A stretch of DNA of 64,000 nt from Devosia sp. Its GTDB lineage: Bacteria > Pseudomonadota > Alphaproteobacteria > Rhizobiales > Devosiaceae. The notes under the pieces were generated by a model. That model was not told where the DNA came from. It saw nothing but the letters and a program-made list of their open reading frames with translations, and did not search any database. The stretch is taken from positions 27,543-91,542 of the forward strand of contig JAQGJK010000003.1 of the NCBI GenBank assembly GCA_028290665.1, read 5' to 3'. Every line of letters begins with the position of its first letter. Position 1 is the first letter of the stretch. The position numbers were made by a program, and so were the translations under genes. This document shows, one piece after another, positions 36,769 to 45,622 of this stretch.

Positions 36769-37642
36769 GCGGCGTTCTCCAACCCGGCCCCAGCGCTCCG
36801 GCAAAAGCGGCGCCGACCAGCCCGGCGCGCGGCCCGAATGTTCCGGCGCGCAGTTCGATGCCGCGCAGATGTGGCGGTAGTTGCCGGCGTAGTGCTGCGA
36901 GAATCAGTGGCCCCATGACATCGAGCGCGCCTGCTACGCCGCCAGCGAGGATGATTGCACTCGGATCGAGCAGCGCCACCGCGCCGCTCAGGGCCGTGCC
37001 CAAGGCTGCTGTCGACGGACCGAACGCTTGTAAAGCCACGGCATCGCCGCCACGCGCCGCTTCGACCAGCGCCGTGCCATCGGCGAGGCCGATAGCCTCG
37101 GCCGCCGCATCGAGGGCGCGACCTGAGGCCTGCCGTTCGAGCCAGCCGTCGCGATCGTCGCTCGCCGCATCAAGCTCGCCAGCGGCCCAGCCGAATGAGC
37201 ACGCGCCGCCGCGACTCCCGGCGATGATCCGGCCGCCGGCCAGCACCGCCGATCCGATGCCGGTGCCGATGGCGAGGAGAATGGCGTCATCGAGGCCCTG
37301 CGCGGCCCCGGCACGGGTTTCGGCCAGCAGCGCCAGCTGCGCGTCATTGCCGAGGCCGATGGCAATGCCGGGAAACTCCGTGGCGAGATCGCAACCATCG
37401 AGAAACGGCAGGTTCGGCACCCAACGGCAAACGCTGCCCTGCGCCAGGCCCGGGATGCCGATGCCGAGGCGGGTCGCGCCGGCCAGGCGCACGGAGTCGG
37501 TGACGATCCTCAGGAATTCATCCCGCGAGCGCGGCGCGGGCCAGTCGCCGAGCGGCCTGACGCCGCCAGGATCGCCGGGGTCGGCAATTCCGGCGCGAAA
37601 GCGCGTGCCGCCGAGATCGAAGGCCAGCAGCGTGTCGCTCAC
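36761..37642 (-). CDS. ROK-family sugar kinase
   Basis: A 293-residue ASKHA-fold kinase. The phosphate-1 motif AFDLGGTRFRAGIA opens the protein, followed by GIGIPG and GLGNDAQLALLAE (catalytic Asp in the GND motif). IGTGIGSAVLAGG is the phosphate-2 region and IILAGGVAG the adenosine motif. The ROK zinc motif CxCGxxGC is absent; only the Cys of GGACSFGWAAGELD is present. Context with PIG-L deacetylase and SIS isomerase suggests it phosphorylates a hexosamine or a related sugar. It overlaps the deacetylase gene by 4 bp. Confidence 0.85.
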   Translation of the reverse strand: MSDTLLAFDLGGTRFRAGIADPGDPGGVRPLGDWPAPRSRDEFLRIVTDSVRLAGATRLGIGIPGLAQGSVCRWVPNLPFLDGCDLATEFPGIAIGLGNDAQLALLAETRAGAAQGLDDAILLAIGTGIGSAVLAGGRIIAGSRGGACSFGWAAGELDAASDDRDGWLERQASGRALDAAAEAIGLADGTALVEAARGGDAVALQAFGPSTAALGTALSGAVALLDPSAIILAGGVAGALDVMGPLILAALRRQLPPHLRGIELRAGTFGPRAGLVGAAFAGALGPGWRTPHG

Positions 37643-38379
37643 GGGCGCGGACCCGGTTGTGCCGGCGGCATGAACAGGCCGGCTCCGGCGTTCCAGGAAT
37701 GCGACGTGCCGGCGAACGCCTGCGCATAATTGGTGCCGCGAAGGCAGCCGCGCAGCCGGTACAGCGCGCTGTAATAGTCGAGATAGGGGAAGCTCGACAG
37801 GCCGCGCGCCAGTTCATACTCGGCTGCGGCCTCGCGCCAGGGCGCAAACCCGGTTGAAACGTCTACGAGGTAGGTCGGCTGGAAACCCTCGTCGTCCTCC
37901 CAGTTTTCGCCAAACAGCAGCAGTGAGGGACTGTGTGGCGGGCTGTCGCGCTCGAGCGTCGGCAGCGAGGCGTAGAACACGCCGGTTTTGGTCAGGTCGG
38001 AGGCGGCGCGATGATCCTTGTGCCAGCTGCCGTGCCAATGGGTGATGATGATTTCCGGCCGCAACCGGCGAATGACGTCGCACACGGAGAGCGCCGTCGC
38101 CTCGTCGGCGGGCAGGAAAGCATCCGGCAGGTCGAGGCTGAGCCAGGAGACGCCGAGACGCTTTGCCGCCGCGCTCGCCTCGTGGCGCTTCTGTTCGGCA
38201 TAGAGCGAGGCCGACAGGCAGCGATGGCCCTGCTCGCCCATCGTCAGGTGGAGGAACGTGACTTCGGCGCCGCCTGCGGCAGCGGCGAATGCCAGTGGCC
38301 CGGCAATGACCTCGGCATCGAAGGCGTGGGCGCCCACCACCAGGATGCGGCGGGCGGCATAGATCTGCGCTTCGATCAT
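37639..38379 (-). CDS. PIG-L family N-deacetylase
   Basis: A 246-residue deacetylase of the LmbE/PIG-L family. The first zinc motif is GAHAFDAEVIAG, a variant of the usual AHPDDE in which Pro and the second Asp are replaced but His and the catalytic Asp remain. The second is THWHGSWHKDHRAA, supplying the histidine ligands. The start at ATG 38379 overlaps the upstream permease by 4 bp. It likely removes an acetyl group from an imported N-acetyl sugar, which would then be phosphorylated by the ROK kinase and isomerised by the SIS protein. The pathway order is inference. Confidence 0.83.
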   Translation of the reverse strand: MIEAQIYAARRILVVGAHAFDAEVIAGPLAFAAAAGGAEVTFLHLTMGEQGHRCLSASLYAEQKRHEASAAAKRLGVSWLSLDLPDAFLPADEATALSVCDVIRRLRPEIIITHWHGSWHKDHRAASDLTKTGVFYASLPTLERDSPPHSPSLLLFGENWEDDEGFQPTYLVDVSTGFAPWREAAAEYELARGLSSFPYLDYYSALYRLRGCLRGTNYAQAFAGTSHSWNAGAGLFMPPAQPGPRP

Positions 38380-39218
38380 GTGATGACTCCCCCCGCGCCC
38401 GCGCCTTCGCGGATCTGGCGCGCAAGAACGAGGTACATGGCCAGCACCGGGGCCAGCGAAATGGCGAGGGCCGCGAACACCATGCCCCAATCGGTGCGGA
38501 ACTGCCCAACGAAGCTGGTGATCGCCAGCGGCACGGTTTTCAGATTGTTGTCGAAGATGAAGATCAGCGGGAAGAAGAAGTCGTTCCACACCGCGATGGC
38601 GGTGAAGATGGCGACGATCGAGATCGCCGGCATCACCACGGGGAGGATGATGCCGAACAGGATCTGCAGGTCGTTGGCGCCATCGAGCCGCGCCGCTTCC
38701 TCCAGTTCGCGCGGCAGCACGCGCATGAAATTGGCGAAGATGAAGATGGCGAATGGAATGCGGATCGCGACGTAGACGCAGACCAGCCCGAACAGCGAGT
38801 CGAGCAGGTTGAGGTCGGCCATCAGCGTGAACAATTCGACCGAGGCAAGCCGGATCGGCAGCATGATGCCGACGAGGAACAGCCCGAGCATCGCCGTGCC
38901 CCAGCGCAGCCTGAAGCGGCTGAGCGGATAGGCCGCCATGGCCGACACGAGGAGCGTCACGACCACCGCCCCGACGGTGACAATCAGGCTGTTGACGAGG
39001 TTCTGGCCGAGATTGGCGCGATGCCAGGCGGTGATGAAGTTGGTCGGCGACCAGCTTGCCGGCAGCCCCATCGGATTGATGTAGATCTCCGCCGTGGTCT
39101 TGAAACAGGAGACGACCAGCACGTAGAGCGGCAGCACCACGACAGCGGTCCACAGCAGCAGGGCAACCCAGCCGGGCAGACGGGCAAGCTGCGCGGCGGG
39201 ATGCAGGGCAGAGCTCAT
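38376..39218 (-). CDS. Carbohydrate ABC permease, MalG type (importer 1)
   Basis: A 280-residue permease with six helices (first about 18-40, WVALLLWTAVVVLPLYVLVV). The EAA loop reads LEEAARLDGANDLQIL followed by IILPVVMPA. The start at ATG 39218 overlaps the sister permease by 4 bp; the frame continues upstream but only as an antisense-like shadow. It pairs with the 39215-40150 product. No ATPase gene is in the operon, so a shared MsmK/UgpC-type ATPase would be used. Confidence 0.9.
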   Translation of the reverse strand: MSSALHPAAQLARLPGWVALLLWTAVVVLPLYVLVVSCFKTTAEIYINPMGLPASWSPTNFITAWHRANLGQNLVNSLIVTVGAVVVTLLVSAMAAYPLSRFRLRWGTAMLGLFLVGIMLPIRLASVELFTLMADLNLLDSLFGLVCVYVAIRIPFAIFIFANFMRVLPRELEEAARLDGANDLQILFGIILPVVMPAISIVAIFTAIAVWNDFFFPLIFIFDNNLKTVPLAITSFVGQFRTDWGMVFAALAISLAPVLAMYLVLARQIREGAGAGGVIT

Positions 39219-40150
39219 GGCTGCACGCTCGCCCGCTCGAAGCCGCGCAGCATCAACATGGTGCCGACGGTCAACACCAGGAACAGCAGCGTGCCGAGCG
39301 CCAGCGCCAGACCGATATCCGTGATGCCGACGGAGCCTTCGGCGCCAAACGCCAGGCGGTAGAAATAGGTGACCAGCGTGTCGGTCGAAAAGCTCGGATT
39401 GCCCTGCACGCCCTGCATCACGTAGACGATGTCGAACTGGTTGAAGGTGTTGATGAAGCTCAGCGTCGTTACCGAGGACAACGCCGGCACCAGCAGCGGC
39501 ATCGCGATGGTGAACAGCATGCGCGTCTGGCCGGCGCCATCGATGCGCGCCGCCTCGAACACCTCGTAGGAAATCTGTCGCAGGCCGGCGGTGAACACCA
39601 GCACCGGCAGGCCCATCCAGTTCCACGCGTCGATGGCGATCAGGATCCACAGGGCCCAGCTGGAATCACCCAGCACCGTCAACCGGCCCTCATGCAGGCC
39701 GAGGCCATTCAGCATCCATTCGACGGCGCCATTGGGCGCCAGCAGCAGGCGCCACAGCGCGCCGACGATCACCGGGCTCAGCACGGCTGGAAAGAAGAAC
39801 ACCGACTGAAAGAAGGCGGCTCCCTTACGGCTCCAGAACAGCGCATAGGCAAACAGCAGGCCGAGCCCGTTCTGGAACAGCATGATGCCGGCAAACCAAG
39901 CGGCGTTATGCCAGAGCGCTCCACCCAGCCGCTCGCCGTTGGGGAAGGCGAACAGTCGGATGAAATTACTGAGGCCCGAGAACCCCAGCTGGCGCAGGCC
40001 GCGCCACTCGAACACGCTGCCCCACAGCGACACCGCCAGGGGATACAGCACGAACAGGCCGTAAACGAGCAGAGCCGGCAGGACGAACAGCAGCGCCGTG
40101 AGGTGGCGCCCGATGGCGACCCTCTCGTATGCGATGCGTTGCTTGCTCAT
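39215..40150 (-). CDS. Carbohydrate ABC permease, MalF type (importer 1)
   Basis: A 311-residue permease with about six helices (first about 18-40, TALLFVLPALLVYGLFVLYP). The EAA loop reads FEAARIDGAGQTRML followed by MPLLVPA. The start at ATG 40150 is chosen because the extension to 40213 overlaps the binding-protein gene and lacks family character. It sits between the binding protein (25 bp upstream) and the second permease (4-bp overlap). Confidence 0.9.
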   Translation of the reverse strand: MSKQRIAYERVAIGRHLTALLFVLPALLVYGLFVLYPLAVSLWGSVFEWRGLRQLGFSGLSNFIRLFAFPNGERLGGALWHNAAWFAGIMLFQNGLGLLFAYALFWSRKGAAFFQSVFFFPAVLSPVIVGALWRLLLAPNGAVEWMLNGLGLHEGRLTVLGDSSWALWILIAIDAWNWMGLPVLVFTAGLRQISYEVFEAARIDGAGQTRMLFTIAMPLLVPALSSVTTLSFINTFNQFDIVYVMQGVQGNPSFSTDTLVTYFYRLAFGAEGSVGITDIGLALALGTLLFLVLTVGTMLMLRGFERASVQP

Positions 40151-40175
40151 TGCCGGCTCTCGGTTCGTCGAGCGA

Positions 40176-41435
40176 TCAGGGTGTCGGCTTGAACCAGGTA
40201 CTGACCGCCGCATTGACGTCGGCGGCGAGCTTGGCTGCGGTGACGTTGCCCTCGACCACGTCGATGATCTGCGCCTGGATGACGGACGATGCCGTGGGCG
40301 TCTGCCAGCGATAGCCGACCAGCGTCAGGTACGGCGTGGTGTTGGCCTGCATCGCGATCATCTTCTGGAGGGTCGGATCGGTCGCGGTGACGCCGGGACG
40401 CGCCGCCGGCCAGCCGAGATTATCGGCAAACAGCTGGGCAAATTGCTCCGAGGCGATGAAGTTCAGCACCTTGACCGCAGCATCGTGATGCTCACCGCCC
40501 GCGACCAGCCCATAGGACCCGTCGGAGAAAGCGGATACCGCCGGGCTATCGCTCGCCACATCGCCGGGGAACGGGAAGATGGAGAACTTCAGTTCCGGAT
40601 TCTGGCTCTTGAAGCTGCCGTTTTCCCATGAGCCGCCAAAGAACATGCCGGCCTGGCCGTTGATGAACTGCTGCGTCGCGGTGGTGTAGTCGATGCCGGC
40701 GAACCCGTCCGAATAATAGGGTCCGAGATCGGCGAAGCGCTGCAGGGCGGCAACGAAGCGCGGGTCTTCGAAGTTCGCCGCGCCGCTCATCATGTCGGCG
40801 TAAAAGCCTGCGCCATAGACCGAGGGACCGACGACGCCGACACCGACCTCAAGCTCCCAGGCCGAGCCCTGTGCGCCGCCATTGGCGATCGGCGTGATGC
40901 CGGCGGCCTTGAGCTTCTCAGCTGCGGCGACGAACTCCGCATAAGTGGTCGGCACGGTAATGCCGTTGGCCGCGAAGAGATCGGTGTTGTAGAACACGCC
41001 AAGCACCGGTACCGAGTACGGGACGCCGTAGAACTTGCCGTCGGCACGCCCGACGACGCCACCAGTCGCGGTTTCGGGGAAGGCGCTGAGTTCGGGAACC
41101 AGGTCATTGAGCGGCTCGAGATAGCCGGCTTCGACCAGCGGCTGCAACTCGCCATAGGCCTTGAGCTGGGCGATGTCGGGACCCTTGCCACCACGTAGCG
41201 CCGTCGACAGGCGGTTCTGGTAATCGGCATCCGGGGTGAACTGCAGGTCGACCTTGATGTCAGGATTGGCGGCTTCGAACGCATCGAAGATCGTGCGCAT
41301 GGCGGCCTGGTCCTCAGTCCGCCAGCTCCACAGCGTCACGGTGTCCTCGGCGGCGGCAAAGCTGGTGAGCGCAGTCATGCCGGCCAGCGCCACGGCAAGG
41401 CGCAGGACACTTCGTCTATTGGGCAGAGTGAACAT
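40176..41435 (-). CDS. Sugar ABC binding protein, family 1 (importer 1)
   Basis: A 419-residue periplasmic receptor. The signal peptide is about 1-29 (LRLAVALAGMTALTSFAAA). The family 1 fold begins DTVTLWSWRTEDQAAMRTIFDAFEAANP and includes GKFYGVPYSVPVLGVFYN. It heads the operon that includes permeases, deacetylase, kinase, regulator and isomerase. A perfect palindrome lies 88-109 bp upstream of the start, which suggests operon control by the encoded GntR regulator. Ligand presumed to be an N-acetyl amino sugar or its glycoside. Confidence 0.9.
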   Translation of the reverse strand: MFTLPNRRSVLRLAVALAGMTALTSFAAAEDTVTLWSWRTEDQAAMRTIFDAFEAANPDIKVDLQFTPDADYQNRLSTALRGGKGPDIAQLKAYGELQPLVEAGYLEPLNDLVPELSAFPETATGGVVGRADGKFYGVPYSVPVLGVFYNTDLFAANGITVPTTYAEFVAAAEKLKAAGITPIANGGAQGSAWELEVGVGVVGPSVYGAGFYADMMSGAANFEDPRFVAALQRFADLGPYYSDGFAGIDYTTATQQFINGQAGMFFGGSWENGSFKSQNPELKFSIFPFPGDVASDSPAVSAFSDGSYGLVAGGEHHDAAVKVLNFIASEQFAQLFADNLGWPAARPGVTATDPTLQKMIAMQANTTPYLTLVGYRWQTPTASSVIQAQIIDVVEGNVTAAKLAADVNAAVSTWFKPTP

Positions 41436-41522
41436 CGTCTAACTCCTGAGATTGAAAGTGGGGTCGGACACCGGCTCCGACGGAACCTCATCCTACAGAG
41501 TAACAACCTGACACGTAAATAG

Positions 41523-41546
41523 GTTATAACGTTATTACGTTATAAG
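41523..41546. promoter_or_regulatory. Operator-like palindrome upstream of importer 1 operon
   Basis: TTATAACGT-TATT-ACGTTATAA (41524-41545) is a perfect inverted repeat. It can also be read as two overlapping 16-mers, GTTATAACGTTATTAC and GTTATTACGTTATAAG. The latter matches the site upstream of importer 2 at 14 of 16 bases. It lies about 90 bp before the binding-protein start and is a probable GntR/UTRA operator. Confidence 0.7.
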
Positions 41547-41548
41547 GC

Positions 41549-42424
41549 TTATCCCTTCACCCCCGAGGCGACGATTGAATCGACGAAGAAGCGCTGCAGG
41601 ATGATGAACAGCAGCACCGGCGGCAGCACCGCCATGGTGGCGCCAGCCATCACCAGCCCGGTGTTCATGGCGCCGCGATTGTAGCTCAGCAGCCGCGAGA
41701 GCGAGATAACGATGGGGTATTGGTCGGAATTGCCCTGCAGGATGGTCAGCGGCCACAGATAGCTGTTCCAGTGATAAACGAAGGCGAACAGCGTCAGCGC
41801 CGCGATCGCCGGCAGCACCGAGGGCGCGACGATGCCAAACAGCACGCGAATCTCGGAGGCGCCATCGAGCCGCGCCGCCTCGATCAACTCGTCGGGCACC
41901 CCGGCGATGAACTGGCGCATCAGGAAAATCCCGAAGGCATTGGCGAGATTGGGGACGATGACGCCGGCGAGGTTACCGTCGAGCCCGAGCGACCCGGCGA
42001 TCCGGTACAGCGGGATCAGCGTCACGATCGGCGGCAGGAACATCGTAGCGATCAGGACCGCAAACAGCGCGTTCCGGTACCGGAAGCGGTATTTGGCGAA
42101 GGCATAGCCGGCCATCAGGCTGGTGACGATGATGGCGACCGTAGTGGTCAGGGCGATGATCGCCGAATTGACGAAGGACCGCCCGAGGTTCACGACGTCG
42201 GCGACCTGCGTATAGGCGTCGAGGTTCGGGCTGGCGGGCAGCCATATCGGCGGCACCTGCATGGTTTCCTGCGGCGTCTTGAGACTGGTGAGGATCATCC
42301 ATGCAAGGGGAAACGCCGCGATCGCCGCGGCGAGGATGAGCAGCAGCGTCAACAGCGCGGTCGCGGGTGTCGCCCGGAATTGCGGCCGCTCGAGGCGGGG
42401 ACGATCGAGGGCAAGCGCGGTCAT
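41549..42424 (-). CDS. Carbohydrate ABC permease, MalG type (importer 2)
   Basis: A 291-residue permease. An N-terminal arginine-rich cytoplasmic tail is followed by TM1 at about 23-45 (LLTLLLILAAAIAAFPLAWM). Six helices in all, with EAA loop LIEAARLDGASEIRVL followed by VAPSVLPA. The start overlaps the partner permease by 4 bp. It is the last gene of importer 2 and ends 3 bp from the operator of importer 1. Confidence 0.9.
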   Translation of the reverse strand: MTALALDRPRLERPQFRATPATALLTLLLILAAAIAAFPLAWMILTSLKTPQETMQVPPIWLPASPNLDAYTQVADVVNLGRSFVNSAIIALTTTVAIIVTSLMAGYAFAKYRFRYRNALFAVLIATMFLPPIVTLIPLYRIAGSLGLDGNLAGVIVPNLANAFGIFLMRQFIAGVPDELIEAARLDGASEIRVLFGIVAPSVLPAIAALTLFAFVYHWNSYLWPLTILQGNSDQYPIVISLSRLLSYNRGAMNTGLVMAGATMAVLPPVLLFIILQRFFVDSIVASGVKG

Positions 42425-43317
42425 GCCGACCTCGGCGAGCGGGCGCGGGCCAGCGCGAACAGCGCCGTGATCGCGACGATCAGGGCCAGCATCAGCGTCA
42501 CCGCCATGGCCGAGCCGAGCCCACCCTGCGCCCGTTCGATGCCGACGCGGCGAATGTGATAGGTCAGCACGTTGGTGGCATTGACCGGGCCGCCCTGCGT
42601 GATCAGCGCCACCGGCTCGAACACCTGCACGGCGTTGATGACGGCGATCACCGCCGAGAACAGCAGCGTGTTGCCGAGCAGCGGCAGGGTGATCGAGGTG
42701 AAGCGCTGCAGCGCATTGGCGCCATCGACCTTGGCCGCGTCGAACAGCGATTGCGGAATCTGCGTCAGCCCGGCCACGGCGAGGACGGTGAAATATCCGA
42801 CCTGCTGCCAGACATTGAGCAGCACGATGGAAACGAGGGCCGTCTGCGGCGCCGACAGCCAGGTCTGCGGCGGCACGCCGATCCAGCCGAGCATCTGGTT
42901 GAGCGGGCCTTCGGTCGGCGAATAGAGCTTCGAAAACACCAGCGACACCGCAATCATCGGCACCATGTAGGTCGAGAACAGGATGGTGCGGAGCACGACG
43001 CCACCCGGTGCGATGGTCTGGTGGACCAGCAGGCCGAGACCGACCGACAGGGGCAGGATGATCGCCACCGACAGCACGGTGTAGAATGCAGTGTTGCCGA
43101 GCGCCGTCTTGAAATCGCGCCCGACCGAACTGCTGGAGGCGAGGTCAAAGAAATTCTGAAGACCGATGAACTGCGCCGTTTCAAACCCGGTCTGCGACGA
43201 CCAGCTGTGGAACGACAGCCAGATGGTCAGCAGCATCGGTAGGATAATGAACGTCGCGAGCAGGCCGGTCGCCGGCGCCAGCATGACTGCAGCCGAAAGC
43301 TGATGACTGCGCTGCAT
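42421..43317 (-). CDS. Carbohydrate ABC permease, MalF type (importer 2)
   Basis: A 298-residue permease with six helices (first about 10-32, VMLAPATGLLATFIILPMLL). The EAA loop reads LFDAAKVDGANALQRF followed by LPLLGN. The start at ATG 43317 is chosen; the open frame continues to 43869 only as antisense of the binding-protein gene. It overlaps the MalG partner by 4 bp. A stem-loop separates it from the receptor gene. Confidence 0.9.
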   Translation of the reverse strand: MQRSHQLSAAVMLAPATGLLATFIILPMLLTIWLSFHSWSSQTGFETAQFIGLQNFFDLASSSSVGRDFKTALGNTAFYTVLSVAIILPLSVGLGLLVHQTIAPGGVVLRTILFSTYMVPMIAVSLVFSKLYSPTEGPLNQMLGWIGVPPQTWLSAPQTALVSIVLLNVWQQVGYFTVLAVAGLTQIPQSLFDAAKVDGANALQRFTSITLPLLGNTLLFSAVIAVINAVQVFEPVALITQGGPVNATNVLTYHIRRVGIERAQGGLGSAMAVTLMLALIVAITALFALARARSPRSA

Positions 43318-43343
43318 GGGGGCGGGGGCTCGGGAACGCGGAA

Positions 43344-43367
43344 ATGGGCGGAGTTTTCCCCGCCCAT
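43344..43367 (-). terminator. Stem-loop between receptor and permease genes of importer 2
   Basis: ATGGGCGG (43344-43351) and CCGCCCAT (43360-43367) form a perfect 8-bp stem with an 8-nt loop, 9 bp beyond the receptor stop codon. It may reduce downstream permease transcription or protect the receptor mRNA. Confidence 0.5.
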
Positions 43368-43376
43368 CGCAAGCAA

Positions 43377-44672
43377 TTATTTGGCGTTGCGTTCGAGGAT
43401 TTCCTTGGCGTCGGCCTGTGCCGTGGCCTGGGCATCGACGGCAGTCGCCTGGCCGAACTGGATCGCCTCGAGCTGCTGCTGCAGCGCCTCGGAGAATTCC
43501 TGCCCGCCAAGCACCACCGGGAACGGCTTCGCATTGGCGAGGGTCTCGGTATAGCCCTTGAGGAACGCATCGCTGCCGAGCCGGTCGGCAAAGGCGGTGA
43601 TATCGGATGTCCGCGACGGCAGGATGCCCATCGACATCAGGATATCGGCCATGGCGGAAGCGCCGTCCGGGCCGGATTCGGGACCATTGAGCCAGGCGAG
43701 GAAGTCCCAGGCCGCAGCCTGTTCCTCGGAGCTTGCCTGCGCATTGACGACGGTCATCCACGAGTAGGAAATCGACCGCGGTACGTCGCCCGACGGGCCG
43801 ACCGGAATCGGCGCCGTCGCGATATCGGCGAAAGCATCGCCCATGCCGGCTTTCAGCGCCGATTCCCACCAGTTCGCCATGATGATCATGCCCGTCTTGC
43901 CCGACACGAAATTGTCGAGGAACGGCCCGGTGGTATTGGCATCGGCCGTCGCCATGCTCGGGTTGGAGGAGCCTGATTTGATCAGCTGTTCATAGAGCGC
44001 GAAAGTTTCGGTCGCGGCCGGCGAATCCAGCACCGGGGCGCCGTCGACGATGAGGTCGCCGCCATTCGAAACCAGCAGCGACGAGAACGGGTGGAGGACG
44101 CCTGCGGCCCATGAATTGATCATGCCAAAGCCCTGCTGGCCCTTCGAGGCATCGGTCAGCTTGGCGGCGTCAGCGAGAAATTCGTCCCACGTCGCCGGGG
44201 GCGCGGCGATGCCGGCTTCCTCGAACAGGCGCTTGTTGTAGTTGAGCGCATAGACGTCGATTTCGTTCGGGATGCCGTAGAGCGTGCCATCGATCGAGGC
44301 GGCCCCGACAATACCGGCGGGCCAGTTGCTCTTGATGTCGGCGGCAATCGCCTCCGGCACCGGTGCGACCAGCGCATCCTTGGCCAGATCGGGGAGCCAG
44401 GCGTCATAAATGCCGGCAATGGTCGCCCCGCCGGCGCCGCCGCCCGAGGTGCGGAGCGTCGTCAGCAGATCGCCGAACGGTACGGCACGGACCGTGATCG
44501 TCGTATCGGGATGGCTGGCGGTATAGGTCGCGGCTGCCGCTTCGAGCTTGGCCACCGTCTCGGGCGCCCAATGGGTCAGGAACGACACATCTTCGGCCTG
44601 AACCAGGGCCGTAGTCGACAATAGGACCGCTACAGTGCCGGCGGCACGAGCGATGACCTTGAGCAGGTGCAT
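43377..44672 (-). CDS. Sugar ABC binding protein, family 1 (importer 2)
   Basis: A 431-residue periplasmic receptor. The signal peptide is about 1-27 (ARAAGTVAVLLSTTALVQA), followed by EDVSFLTHWAPETVAKLEAAAATY. The start at ATG 44672 follows GGAGAG; the open frame to 44828 has no signal and crosses the operator. It is distinct in sequence from the importer 1 receptor. Operon: receptor, two permeases, no ATPase. It is probably co-regulated with importer 1 through the palindrome at 44722-44737. Confidence 0.9.
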   Translation of the reverse strand: MHLLKVIARAAGTVAVLLSTTALVQAEDVSFLTHWAPETVAKLEAAAATYTASHPDTTITVRAVPFGDLLTTLRTSGGGAGGATIAGIYDAWLPDLAKDALVAPVPEAIAADIKSNWPAGIVGAASIDGTLYGIPNEIDVYALNYNKRLFEEAGIAAPPATWDEFLADAAKLTDASKGQQGFGMINSWAAGVLHPFSSLLVSNGGDLIVDGAPVLDSPAATETFALYEQLIKSGSSNPSMATADANTTGPFLDNFVSGKTGMIIMANWWESALKAGMGDAFADIATAPIPVGPSGDVPRSISYSWMTVVNAQASSEEQAAAWDFLAWLNGPESGPDGASAMADILMSMGILPSRTSDITAFADRLGSDAFLKGYTETLANAKPFPVVLGGQEFSEALQQQLEAIQFGQATAVDAQATAQADAKEILERNAK

Positions 44673-44721
44673 ATGAACTCTCCATTGCGCGCCAGCCGGC
44701 CCTTGCCGTCTGACCGACTTA

Positions 44722-44737
44722 GTTATGACGTTATAAC
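44722..44737. promoter_or_regulatory. Operator-like palindrome upstream of importer 2 operon
   Basis: GTTATGACGTTATAAC (44722-44737), a near-perfect palindrome 50 bp before the receptor start codon. It matches the importer 1 element at 14 of 16 positions, making it a strong candidate for binding by the same GntR regulator. Confidence 0.7.
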
Positions 44738-44989
44738 CAATTTTGGCAAGTGCGGATGGCGTTTCAGTCCTGCCCGCCTGCAAGGCTGGCGCTTCCAGGA
44801 ATTCTAGCGACGTGGAGAACTCCCGCACCCTGCCGGTAACGACGGTCCGGATACGTTGACTGTCGTTTCCTGCATCCCGGATCCAAGGCTACGCATATAT
44901 CTGCGTGTGCCGCTCCATGTGGTCCGTTCAGCAACTTTTGCCGAAAGATCGAGTTGATTGACGAAACGGTAAAAGGAGGAGGCAGTCCG

Positions 44990-45595
44990 ATGCGCAGTTT
45001 GGTTGTTAGTGTTGTCGTGTTGCTGACGATATCCTCGTCGACAGCCTTTGCTCATCACAAGCCGGGTCACTCGATACCACCTGGCCAGATGAAGAAGTCA
45101 GGGCCTGTTTTGATACTTGAGTCTCCACCTGCTGCAGAGCTTGTTGCGGTGCAACCCGAGGCGCCATGGGGTCGCTACATCGACCCCCAATTTGCCTTCG
45201 CCATCGATCTGCCGACCGGTTTGTTCGAACAGGTTGATCGGAGTGCTGGCGCCGGAGTTAAACTCCAGGAAATCGGCGGCGGCGGTCAGATTGAGGTTTT
45301 CGGTTGGGCCAATCTCGACAAGCAGAGTCCGGCTGAGTTGCTGGATGCCCTTGAGCAGGCACAGCGTCTTGGTGAGGTCACTTACCGGGCGCACGGCAAT
45401 AGCTGGTTCGTTCTCTCCGGCTATTTCACCGCGGATGACGCTCCCGATGAACCTCTGGTGTTTTACACCAAGGTGATGTTCAGCGCTGATCGTTCGCGTA
45501 TTTCCGCATTCGAGATCAGCTATCCCGCCGCAGAGCTTGAACGTTTCGATCCTATTGTAACCCGGCTGTCGCGGACGCTGACTTCGCCGCGCTAG
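44990..45595 (+). CDS. Exported hypothetical protein
   Basis: A 201-residue protein with a clear Sec signal (RSLVVSVVVLLTISSSTAFA, cleaved before HHKPGHS). The mature part begins with a histidine-rich segment. The middle (YIDPQFAFAIDLPTGLFEQVDRS through YRAHGNSWFVLSGYF) resembles conserved exported proteins of unknown function in the Hyphomicrobiales. The start at ATG 44990 follows AAGGAGGA. It stands alone downstream of the importer 2 promoter region and is divergent from it. Function unknown. Confidence 0.75.
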   Translation: MRSLVVSVVVLLTISSSTAFAHHKPGHSIPPGQMKKSGPVLILESPPAAELVAVQPEAPWGRYIDPQFAFAIDLPTGLFEQVDRSAGAGVKLQEIGGGGQIEVFGWANLDKQSPAELLDALEQAQRLGEVTYRAHGNSWFVLSGYFTADDAPDEPLVFYTKVMFSADRSRISAFEISYPAAELERFDPIVTRLSRTLTSPR

Positions 45596-45622
45596 AACGT
45601 CGAAGTCGGCTTGGAAGGCGAG

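Noticed and set aside
37639..39153. 504-residue fusion of permease and PIG-L
   Set aside because: The N-terminal half is a shadow frame of the permease; PIG-L starts at 38379.
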